Assembly (NCBI GenBank): GCA_944391625.1
Contig: CALXUG010000020.1
Location: 1 to 47,868 of the forward strand
Reading direction: 5' to 3'
Length of the DNA: 47,868 nt
Source: an uncultured Clostridia bacterium
GTDB taxonomy: Bacteria; Bacillota; Peptococcia; Peptococcales; Peptococcaceae
A program made the translations under genes and the position numbers. Of this stretch, positions 34,984 to 42,861 are shown piece after piece. Numbering within the stretch: position 1 is the stretch's first letter; each line of letters opens with the position of its first letter. The notes below the pieces were generated by a model that saw only the letters and a list, made by a program, of their open reading frames with translations, searched no databases and had not been told where the DNA came from.

Positions 34984-35105
34984 GGTTGATACCTTTTCGA
35001 CCTGTTCTAACTAGTTGTTTTACATAAAAATGATTTATATGATATATTTTTAAATGACAAAGGGACTGCGTCAATGAACAATCAAAAGAACAGGAGGTTT
35101 TTATT

Positions 35106-37238
35106 ATGGGAAAAAAACGTGCGATGATGATTGGACTAGACGGTGCCGATCCACTGGTAGTGAAAAAAATGATTCAAGAAGGACGGTTACCAAATTTAAA
35201 ACGAGTAATTGAAGAAGGGGTGGCAAATGATACATTGAGTATGATTGGTGCTTTCCCATCAGTAACTCCACCGAACTGGGCATCCATTGCAACGGGAAAC
35301 TGGCCACGAACCCATGGAGTAACAGACTTTTTTAACCAAACATTAGGTAAAGAATTAAATTTATGCGAATTGAACTGGGATTCTCGTCGTGTAGAATCTG
35401 AACTGATTTGGGAGGCATTCAGTAGAGAAGGAAAACGTAGTATTATGCTCAATTATTGTGAAGCATGGCCACCAAGAATTGAAAATGATCCACATGCAGT
35501 TTATATTGATGGCTCTGGTGTTATTCCATTCATTCGTTGTGAGTTGGATGCGCCTCAGTTAATCCATTTGAAAGAAGGCAATTTCCCAACAGAAGTAATT
35601 CCACATGCTGTGAAAGATAATGCAAACGATTGCATTATCAGTACAGAAATGCTGGAAAAAATGATGGACGGAAGCGAGATTTCAGGAAGTGCAGTTGAAA
35701 CCGCGACTGTAGATGAAGAAAGTGATGATCCATTTATCACAATGCCAATTGTTGAATTTCCATTCCCGATATTAACTCCAAAAGTTGTGGAAAATCAGTC
35801 CGGACCTGGGCATGATGAATGTGATAGAGTAAATGCCGCATTAAAAGCACCAGAAAAATGGAGTGTGGAATTGCCGGAAGGTGCAAAAGTTGCTATGATT
35901 CCATTATGTCAGAGTACCTTAAGACGATTCTTTGTAATAACCAAAAACAAAAATGGAGTTTATGATACCGTTCATGTATATGCCAATAGAAAAACGGAAA
36001 GTCCATTGGGTTCTTGTAAAGTTGGAAAATGGAGTGAAAATATTTATGATACTTATGTAAAAAACAATGTACCGGTGAAAGTATCTTATAAATTACGTGT
36101 TGTGAGCATGGCCGAAGATGGTTCTGATGCCGTAATTGTAATGTCTCATGCTATGGATATTGGCAACGATGATTATTTCTATCCACGTGAAATAGGTCAT
36201 AAACTGTTTAACGATATTGGTGCAATGATGCCACATATCCGTTTGGATGCTTACGGTAAAGAACTAAGTAAGATTGAACTTGAAACATGGGAAAATCTTT
36301 TCAATTGGCATATTGATGCAACAAAATGGTTGTTTAACGAATATAGCGATTGGCAATTATTCTATGTACATTTACATGGAATTGATATTTATAACCACTG
36401 GTATATCAATAAGACATTACCTGGTTGGTCGGATGAATCTGATCGCTACCAAGAAATGCTTTATAAAATGTATGAATTTAATGATAAATATGTTGGCGCA
36501 ATGCTAGAATATTTGGACGATAACACCAACATTATCATTACATCTGACCATGCTGCGATTCCAAATTCTCCTAGCGATGAAAACCCTGGTATTGGTGCAT
36601 TAAGTGGTATTGCCACAAAAGTAATGGAAGATTTGGGGTACACCGTTTTGGTGCCAGAAACAGCATATACTATGAAACCACAAATTGACTGGGAAAAAAC
36701 AACAGCAATTAGTGCAAGATTAACACATATTTACCTAAACTTAAAAGGAAGAGACCCTCATGGTATTGTTGCCCCGGAAGATTATCAAAAAACAGTCGAA
36801 AAAATTATTGAAGATTTATACAGCTATCGTCATCCTGAAACCGGGAAACGCGTTGTTGCATTCTGTATGACCAGAAATGAAATGGAAATGGTAGGTATGG
36901 GAGGACCACACTGTGGTGATATTTTCATGCAGTTAATGCCAACATATTGCGAAACACATGGTAACGTTCCAAGTACTGTTGAACATGAAGGCTATTCTAT
37001 GAACAACTTATGCATGATGATTGGCGGCGACTTCAAAAAAGGCGAAAAAATCCGTCGTATTATTAGAATTACAGATGTTGTGCCAACTTTATGCTATTTG
37101 TGTGACAATAGTGTCCCAAGTAATTGTGAAGGTGGGGTAATTTGGCAAGTGTTGAAAGATTTTACTGAAGAGCAATTTACTCGTAAAGTAAAAAGAAATA
37201 ATATTCAAAAAAATAGATATACACGAATTGGAGATTAA
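35106..37238 (+). CDS. AlkP-superfamily phosphohydrolase/phosphodiesterase, COG3379-like (AP3)
   Basis: A 710-aa paralogue of AP1 and AP2 with the complete metal site: D12 (GLDGAD), nucleophile T54 (PSVTPPNWASIATG), D427 and H431, D481 and H482 (SDHA), H627 (VEHEGYS). The middle insertion differs from AP1: the KTLVWHWPGSSWPP stretch is here RSIMLNYCEAWPP, which may mark a different substrate. There is a basic C-terminal tail of about 25 residues (FTRKVKRNNIQKNRYTR). It has no signal peptide. AGGAGG precedes the ATG. DASS-D follows 73 bp later and is probably co-transcribed; LysR-3 lies upstream. Confidence 0.85.
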   Translation: MGKKRAMMIGLDGADPLVVKKMIQEGRLPNLKRVIEEGVANDTLSMIGAFPSVTPPNWASIATGNWPRTHGVTDFFNQTLGKELNLCELNWDSRRVESELIWEAFSREGKRSIMLNYCEAWPPRIENDPHAVYIDGSGVIPFIRCELDAPQLIHLKEGNFPTEVIPHAVKDNANDCIISTEMLEKMMDGSEISGSAVETATVDEESDDPFITMPIVEFPFPILTPKVVENQSGPGHDECDRVNAALKAPEKWSVELPEGAKVAMIPLCQSTLRRFFVITKNKNGVYDTVHVYANRKTESPLGSCKVGKWSENIYDTYVKNNVPVKVSYKLRVVSMAEDGSDAVIVMSHAMDIGNDDYFYPREIGHKLFNDIGAMMPHIRLDAYGKELSKIELETWENLFNWHIDATKWLFNEYSDWQLFYVHLHGIDIYNHWYINKTLPGWSDESDRYQEMLYKMYEFNDKYVGAMLEYLDDNTNIIITSDHAAIPNSPSDENPGIGALSGIATKVMEDLGYTVLVPETAYTMKPQIDWEKTTAISARLTHIYLNLKGRDPHGIVAPEDYQKTVEKIIEDLYSYRHPETGKRVVAFCMTRNEMEMVGMGGPHCGDIFMQLMPTYCETHGNVPSTVEHEGYSMNNLCMMIGGDFKKGEKIRRIIRITDVVPTLCYLCDNSVPSNCEGGVIWQVLKDFTEEQFTRKVKRNNIQKNRYTRIGD

Positions 37239-37254
37239 ATCAGTTAATTTTTTT

Positions 37255-37280
37255 GTAGCCGATACATGTGTATTGGCTAC
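37255..37280 (+). promoter_or_regulatory. Hairpin between AP3 and DASS-D
   Basis: GTAGCCGATACA pairs with TGTATTGGCTAC (one G-U pair) with almost no loop. It is not followed by a T-run, so it is probably an RNA-stability or processing stem setting the ratio of enzyme to transporter, or a protein-binding palindrome. Confidence 0.4.
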
Positions 37281-37311
37281 AGAAAAATTAAAGTTGAAAG
37301 GAGAGACATTT

Positions 37312-38736
37312 ATGAATAACATAACAATAAAAAAATATATAAATTCTGCAATTGCAATTATTGTTATGATTGGTTTTGGTTACTTACCAGTGCTTGATCC
37401 AATTACACCACTAGGAATGAAAATTTTAGGTATCTTTTTAGGGTGTATTTATGGATGGTTAACTGTGGATGTCTTTTGGCCAAGTATTTTAGGCTTAGTG
37501 CTTTTAGGGCATACTGGATATATGCCTGTCAGTCAAGTGTTTGCGTCGGCATTTTCCAATACAACACTTTTGCTGATGTTGTTTATGATGATGCTCGGTG
37601 GCTTAATTTCGGCTTCTGGTGTAGCTGATGTATTGACGTTAAAATTACTTTCTACGAGAGGGCTGCAAGGGAAACCTTGGATTATAGCGTTTGTATTATT
37701 TGTTGCATCTTTCTTAATATCTGCGCTTTGTGGTGGGGCAGTTGCAGCGGTTGCAATTTGCTGGGTTCTGTTATACAAAATTTCTGCCCAAGTGGGGTAT
37801 AAACCTGGTGATGCTTATCCAATGTTAGTTGCAAGCGGTATCGTTTTCATTGGTTCATGCGGGAACCATGTGTTACCATTCCAGGGCTCTGTTGTCATGT
37901 GTATGGGCTTTTCACCAGTTTCGATAGAATACAGTGCACCGTTTACAATCTTTTCACTTATCTTTACAGTAATAATGATAGCAATCTATATCGTTATTCT
38001 GAAATATATTATTAAACCTGATGTGACACCGATGACCAAAGAATTTAGACTGGACGAATCAACAATTTTTACTGGTGAACAAAAAATTGTATTGGGTATT
38101 GTTACTGTATTATTTCTGCTTTTATTAATTCCAAGTTATTTGCCAGCTACCAATGGATTCAGAATTTTTATCAAAGGCATTGGCGATCATGTGTTAACAC
38201 TTTTGGCATTAGCGCTTGCAAGTTTTGTAATCTATAAAAATAAGTCGGTATCAAATGTTCAAACTATGATGCATGAGGGTGTTGCATGGAATGTATTCTT
38301 TATGGTAATGGCTGCGTTTACCCTTGCAACGGCATTAACCAGTAAAGATACAGGTGTTATTCCATTCATTAACGCAACAATTTCTCCACTGTTTGTTGGT
38401 AAAAGCGAGTTCTTCTTTGTGGCAATCTCCTTAATTATTGCTGCATTTGCGACAAACGTGATTAACAATGCTGTTGTTGCATCGCTCATTGTACCAGTGT
38501 GTACAACAATTGCTATAGAAATGTCGCTTAACCCAGCAATTATTGCAACGTTACTTACTTATGCATGCATGGTCGGTGTTGCATTGCCAACTGGTTCTCC
38601 CGTAGGCGCCATGATGTTCGGAAATAAGGAATGGATTCCTGGGAATAATGCACTAAAGTTAGGTGTTGGTTCCGTAGTGTTCCATACATTGTTGCTAATC
38701 ATAATTGGATACCCATTGGCTATACTAGTATATTAA
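37312..38736 (+). CDS. SLC13/DASS-family anion transporter (DASS-D)
   Basis: A 474-aa polytopic membrane protein close to DASS-A (LDPITPLGMKILGIFLGCIYGW, DVFWPSILGLVLLG). The second hairpin reads NNA (385-387). The ATG at 37312 is used because GAAAGGAGAG stands before it; the open frame reaches back to 37228, overlapping the AP3 stop, but that part is non-conserved and codes across the hairpin at 37255. It is downstream of AP3 and the likely importer for it. Confidence 0.87.
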   Translation: MNNITIKKYINSAIAIIVMIGFGYLPVLDPITPLGMKILGIFLGCIYGWLTVDVFWPSILGLVLLGHTGYMPVSQVFASAFSNTTLLLMLFMMMLGGLISASGVADVLTLKLLSTRGLQGKPWIIAFVLFVASFLISALCGGAVAAVAICWVLLYKISAQVGYKPGDAYPMLVASGIVFIGSCGNHVLPFQGSVVMCMGFSPVSIEYSAPFTIFSLIFTVIMIAIYIVILKYIIKPDVTPMTKEFRLDESTIFTGEQKIVLGIVTVLFLLLLIPSYLPATNGFRIFIKGIGDHVLTLLALALASFVIYKNKSVSNVQTMMHEGVAWNVFFMVMAAFTLATALTSKDTGVIPFINATISPLFVGKSEFFFVAISLIIAAFATNVINNAVVASLIVPVCTTIAIEMSLNPAIIATLLTYACMVGVALPTGSPVGAMMFGNKEWIPGNNALKLGVGSVVFHTLLLIIIGYPLAILVY

Positions 38737-38995
38737 ACTTTGAAGATATCAATTAAAATTTGAAATCAAGACTAGGATGGAACCAGCAATATAAAATGTG
38801 CATTTATATATGTTTTAGAAACCTTGGTCAAAGTGATTGATGATATAATTGAATACTTTTTATGTTATATTTTTGACATTAGAAATTTGATATATTCATT
38901 CTAGAAGGTTATAAAAAAGACATTTAATTTGTTGTAAAATAGATGGTTCTATGTCAAGATTTTGTACAAATTAAAATGAGAAAAACCTCCTCATA

Positions 38996-39148
38996 TTAGC
39001 TCACTAAAAGCAAATCATCTTTCAGAACATGTTTAAACAACTTTTTAAAGTTATTTGGAGACATATAATTACAATGACTATGGATACGTTTTGTATTATA
39101 AAAAGCTTCTATATATCCGAATACTAACTGATATGTTTGATAAATCCA
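38996..39148 (-). pseudogene. IS3-family transposase (OrfB) C-terminal remnant
   Basis: Fifty codons ending in TAA encode WIYQTYQLVFGYIEAFYN, then TKRIHSHCNYMSPNNFKKLF. This is the typical end of IS3/IS150 OrfB integrases (IE-FYN-KR-H---Y-SP). The catalytic DDE core is missing; the frame breaks at a stop just beyond 39148. It abuts the integrase remnant on the other strand. The gap 38737-38995 is AT-rich with no gene. Confidence 0.75.
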
Positions 39149-39528
39149 TGACTTACGTCATACGTATGTAGCATTATCACTTCAGGAGAATATGGGATAT
39201 CATTCGGCTGCATTTACAATGGAAACATATGGTCATCGCACGGAATTGATGAGTTACAATAGTTCTGAGCGGATGGACAGGGCAATCGCTTACGAAATTT
39301 TAAAAATAAAAATTTAGCATGATTTGCAATTAAAATCGAAAAACAGTATTTATAACGCTATTTTTTTACCTATTTTATGGGAAATAAAAGGATATTATTT
39401 CATAATTGTTTCGTCATGATGAAATTAAATGACAAAAGAACCATTATATTTTTCGTAAGCGATTGCCCTGGCGGATGGAGAAGTTTTTTGAAACATTGCA
39501 AGAAACAAAAACCAAAATGAAACGATAA
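39147..39528 (+). pseudogene. Tyrosine recombinase (phage-type integrase) C-terminal remnant, split by a MITE
   Basis: The remnant starts HDLRHTY, the catalytic box with the second Arg, and continues to MGYHSAAFTMETYGH, the box with the catalytic Tyr; about ten residues between the boxes seem deleted. After SSERM the frame is broken by the 193-bp insertion at 39278. Removing that insertion and one 9-bp duplicate restores SSERMEKFFETLQETKTKMKR and a stop at 39526. The gene lies 90 bp from the 3' end of tRNA-Pro, the usual position of an integrase beside its attachment site. Confidence 0.8.
39278..39470. mobile_element. 193-bp MITE with 20-bp perfect TIRs and 9-bp target duplication
   Basis: The ends are CAGGGCAATCGCTTACGAAA (39278-39297) and its exact complement (39451-39470). 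GCGGATGGA flanks both sides (39269-39277 and 39471-39479). It has no coding capacity and an AT-rich interior. The empty site can be read directly from the interrupted integrase. The parent transposase family is not identified; a 9-bp duplication occurs in IS4/IS10-like and IS256-like groups. Confidence 0.88.
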
Positions 39529-39567
39529 GGGTACAATAAGGATCAATTTTTAATGGGATAAAAGATG

Positions 39568-39609
39568 AGAGGGCAATAAATAGCTTAGTTAAACTATTTA
39601 TTGCCCTCT
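39568..39609. terminator. Terminator of tRNA-Pro
   Basis: AGAGGGCAATAAATAG (39568-39583) pairs perfectly with CTATTTATTGCCCTCT (39594-39609). T-rich sequence flanks both sides; it lies just beyond the tRNA 3' end. Confidence 0.75.
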
Positions 39610-39616
39610 TATTTTA

Positions 39617-39690
39617 TCGGGACGACAAGATTTGAACTTGCTACCTCTGCAACCCCAATGCAGCACTCTACCAAACTGAGCTACGCCCCG
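39617..39690 (-). tRNA. tRNA-Pro (anticodon GGG)
   Basis: On the minus strand the cloverleaf is CGGGGCG (acceptor), TA, GCTC-AGTTTGGTA-GAGT (D arm), G, CTGCA-TTGGGGT-TGCAG (anticodon arm, GGG at 34-36), AGGTA, GCAAG-TTCAAAT-CTTGT (T arm), CGTCCCG (acceptor) and discriminator A. The 3' CCA is not encoded. The 74 nt have all stems paired apart from G-U pairs. Confidence 0.95.
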
Positions 39691-39764
39691 ACGATGAATA
39701 CTATTGTATGATTTTTTCCTGTTCCTGTCAAGGGAAAAATAAGAAAGAAATAAAGTCAGAAAAT

Positions 39765-39843
39765 AAAACCAGATGGTTGGTATCAGATTTCTTCGTTTAT
39801 TTAAAGTATTTGAAGAAATCGGAGCGATACGCCATCTGGTTTT
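39765..39843 (-). terminator. Terminator of the PBP1A gene
   Basis: AAAACCAGATGG (39765-39776) pairs with CCATCTGGTTTT (39832-39843), and inside it GATTTCTTC pairs with GAAGAAATC. Read leftward, T-rich sequence follows. Confidence 0.8.
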
Positions 39844-39880
39844 GCATTTGTATAAAGGTTGTGCTGATAAAAATCAGGCG

Positions 39881-42736
39881 CTAGTTTTGAATCGAAAGAT
39901 TACCGGAGCGGGCTACTTCTTCCTGGGTAGCCAAATCCTTGCAGATTACCATATAGGAGTACGCTGCGCCAGCTTCGGCTGTGCTGTCGGTATAGCTGGT
40001 GCCGGTGATAATATTTTCTTTTCCGATCTGTGCGCCGTCACGGAACACATAATACTGATAACTGCCGTTGCCGGGTGCGTTCCAGCTTAGAGAAACGGAA
40101 CCGCTGTTGCTGCTGCCGTTTAAGGAAATATTGCTGGAGACAGCCGGTTTTTGCTGTTCCGGCGGTGCATCTACAGTTGTGTCGCCGCCGGTGTTATCCG
40201 CTGGCGGTGTGGTGCTTGTCTGGTCTCCGCTGGTTTGTGCAGCAAAAGACATAATGGAGGAAACACCTAACTGTTCTGACGTCTGACTATCAATAGCAAC
40301 GATTTTATAATAGTTGGTTACGCCGCTGACTGGGGTTGCATCGGTATAGCCGGTGGATGTGGTAGCATCCAGCGCATCGCCGTCGGTAAAGTCCGGCGTG
40401 GTAGAACGATGAATCATATAAACAGCATTTTCATTTTCTAATCCTGTCCATTGTAACTGTACAGAGCGTAATGTATGGCTGGAGTCGTACTGTCCGTTAC
40501 CGGATAAAGTAATGGCAGGTGCGGCGCCGCCGCCATGCACTTCACATTCGGTTGTCAGTTCCAGAGATGCGTCGGCAGGAACCTGACCATCAATTGGTAC
40601 CCATGGTTCGTGACGTTTTAAGGCTACTCTTGTTTCAGCAGGGCCGGGACAAGCCGGACTCAATTTCTGACCGGAAACAGGGCAGACAGAGGTTGGTTCC
40701 CATACATCGGATATTTCGTTCGGTACATACTTGCTGTTGAACAGCTCCGATTTGATATATTCGGATGGTGTATACTGGCTTGGTTTCATACCTGATTTGG
40801 TATCAATGCTGACAGTGGTGATACCGGAAGGCGCTGTAAAGTTTTCAGCAGGAAGTCCTTGGTGAATGTTGTTCATGACCTTGCTGAAGATTGGCGCACA
40901 GACAGTACCGCCGAATACGCTGTTCCCTAATTTTTTTGGTGTGTCATATCCCATCCAGACAATACCGACATAATGTTTGGTATAGCCGGAGAACCAGGCA
41001 TCTTTATTGTCTGATGTGGTACCGGTTTTACCGGCGGTCTGATGACCGTTTACTTTGGCGCGGGATCCTGTACCGCTGCTGGCTGCATCAGTCAGACAGC
41101 TGGTTAACAGATAAGCGCTTTGTTCACTCATTGCAACTTTCTTTTCGGTTTTGTGTTCCCACAATACTTTACCGTTTTTATCGGTAATTTGGGTAATGGC
41201 ATATGGTTCAATATAAACGCCGTTATTGGCAAAGGTGCCGTATGCGCCGGCCATTTCCAGCGGGGATACCCCTGTGGTCAAACCACCCAATGCGGTAGAA
41301 AGATTGCGGTCAGAATCAACCAGTTTAGAGAATCCCAGCCCTTGTGCAAATTTGTAACAAGCGTCAATACCGGTCATTTCCATGGTTTTTACTGCTACCA
41401 CGTTCAGAGATGATGTAATCCCTTTGCGGATAGTAACCAGGCCGTTATAGGTACGGTTGCTGTTTTTAAATACGTGTCCGTTATAATCTTTCGGATAGTC
41501 ATCCACCACTGTGCCTGGGCCGTATCCGGCTTCAAAAGCCGGTGCATAGACGGCTACCGGTTTAAAGGAAGAACCAGGCTGCCGGAATGCCTGCGTTGCA
41601 CGGTTTAATTCACGGGCAGATTTCTGATGCCGTCCGCCGACAATCCCGCGTATCTCCCCGGTATCCGGTTCGGTAATGATCATAGCGGACTGTACGTCCT
41701 GATTTGGGAAATTGGCATCGTTGTTGTATACAGTTTCCATTGCCTGCTGTACTTTGGTATCCATTGTGGTATGAATGATATAACCGCCGGTGTACAGCGC
41801 TTTTGCGTTTTCTTCATTTAATTCCAGTGCAGTTAACGCTTCTTCAATGACATGGTCTACAAAGGATTGATAGGCCATGTTGTTGCCGGTTTCTTTGGCA
41901 GTTACCCGCACTTCAGACAGTTGGATCTCGGTGGCTTTATATTGTTCTGCTTCATCAGCAGTAATGAATTCGCATTCAGCCATCTGATCCAATACCAGGT
42001 TGCGTCGTTTCAGCGCATTTTCCGGATTACCAATTGGAGACCATTTTGACGGATTTTGAATACATCCAGCCAATGTGGCTGCTTCAGGCACAGTTAATTC
42101 GCTGGCATGTTTGGCAAAGAAATATTCTGATGCAGCTTCAATCCCGTAAGCACCGCCGCCGTAATAAGCGCGGTTCATGTAATGGGTAATAATTTCATCT
42201 TTACTGCACTCTTTTTCGATTTTCATGGCCAGCACAGCTTCTTTAATTTTTCTGGTATAGGTCTTTTCAGTACGGTCCAAGAAGACCAAACCGACCAGCT
42301 GCTGTGTAATGGTGCTGCCGCCCTGCACAATGCCGCCGGCTTTGATATTGGCCACCATAGCGCCGGCAATACGAATCGGGTCTACGCCGTTATGGGTGCG
42401 GAACCGTTGGTCCTCAATGGCAATCAGAGCATTGACTGCATTGGGCGAGATTTCGTTATATTCTACTGGTACACGGTTTTCTTCGGCATGTAGATTGCCG
42501 ATTTGGTTGCCATCCTTGTCTAAAATGACACTGGTGACAGAGTAATTGTCCAAATCGACGCTGTCCAAATCAGGCACATCTTTGGATACGCTTGCCCATA
42601 CGCCGGCAAACACACCGCAGCCAATGATCCCCAATACGACAATGATAGCTAATAAAATTCGGAACCAATGAATTTTATATTTTCTTTTTTTCTTTTTTGG
42701 TTGAGACGCGTGTTGACTTCTCCTGTTTTCAGTCAT
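39881..42736 (-). CDS. Class A penicillin-binding protein 1A (bifunctional) with C-terminal FN3-like domains
   Basis: A 951-aa bifunctional peptidoglycan synthase. It has a basic cytoplasmic N-terminus and one membrane anchor (about 25-48). The GT51 glycosyltransferase carries catalytic E108 (IEDQRF) and GGSTITQQL. The transpeptidase has S389xxK392 (GSSFKP), SSLN and KTGTTSDN. After about residue 700 come a Cys-containing linker and two fibronectin-III-like repeats (LQWTGLENENAVYMIHRST; LSWNAPGNGSYQYYVFRDG) separated by a Thr/Pro-rich stretch. AAAGGAGG fixes the ATG at 42736. FN3 tails are common on PBPs of Bacillota and may bind wall polymers. It is divergent from gerA. Confidence 0.93.
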   Translation of the reverse strand: MTENRRSQHASQPKKKKRKYKIHWFRILLAIIVVLGIIGCGVFAGVWASVSKDVPDLDSVDLDNYSVTSVILDKDGNQIGNLHAEENRVPVEYNEISPNAVNALIAIEDQRFRTHNGVDPIRIAGAMVANIKAGGIVQGGSTITQQLVGLVFLDRTEKTYTRKIKEAVLAMKIEKECSKDEIITHYMNRAYYGGGAYGIEAASEYFFAKHASELTVPEAATLAGCIQNPSKWSPIGNPENALKRRNLVLDQMAECEFITADEAEQYKATEIQLSEVRVTAKETGNNMAYQSFVDHVIEEALTALELNEENAKALYTGGYIIHTTMDTKVQQAMETVYNNDANFPNQDVQSAMIITEPDTGEIRGIVGGRHQKSARELNRATQAFRQPGSSFKPVAVYAPAFEAGYGPGTVVDDYPKDYNGHVFKNSNRTYNGLVTIRKGITSSLNVVAVKTMEMTGIDACYKFAQGLGFSKLVDSDRNLSTALGGLTTGVSPLEMAGAYGTFANNGVYIEPYAITQITDKNGKVLWEHKTEKKVAMSEQSAYLLTSCLTDAASSGTGSRAKVNGHQTAGKTGTTSDNKDAWFSGYTKHYVGIVWMGYDTPKKLGNSVFGGTVCAPIFSKVMNNIHQGLPAENFTAPSGITTVSIDTKSGMKPSQYTPSEYIKSELFNSKYVPNEISDVWEPTSVCPVSGQKLSPACPGPAETRVALKRHEPWVPIDGQVPADASLELTTECEVHGGGAAPAITLSGNGQYDSSHTLRSVQLQWTGLENENAVYMIHRSTTPDFTDGDALDATTSTGYTDATPVSGVTNYYKIVAIDSQTSEQLGVSSIMSFAAQTSGDQTSTTPPADNTGGDTTVDAPPEQQKPAVSSNISLNGSSNSGSVSLSWNAPGNGSYQYYVFRDGAQIGKENIITGTSYTDSTAEAGAAYSYMVICKDLATQEEVARSGNLSIQN

Positions 42737-42763
42737 AAAAAGACCTCCTTTAATCAGTTCATT

Positions 42764-42792
42764 ATTATAGCACACAAGTCATAATTAGGCAA
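42764..42792 (-). promoter_or_regulatory. Promoter of the PBP1A gene
   Basis: On the minus strand TTGCCT (42792-42787) and a perfect TATAAT (42769-42764) are separated by 17 bp. Transcription would start about 20 bp before the ribosome site. Confidence 0.7.
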
Positions 42793-42861
42793 AAGTTTTA
42801 GTTAGATTCTGGCGTATAGTGGATAAAACTGTGGGAACACTAAGGAAAAAAGGAGGACAGC

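Noticed and set aside
36274-36507. Overlapping frames inside the AP, AOR, uvrA and PBP genes on both strands
   Set aside because: They are shadows of clearly conserved genes and have no ribosome sites or recognisable motifs.
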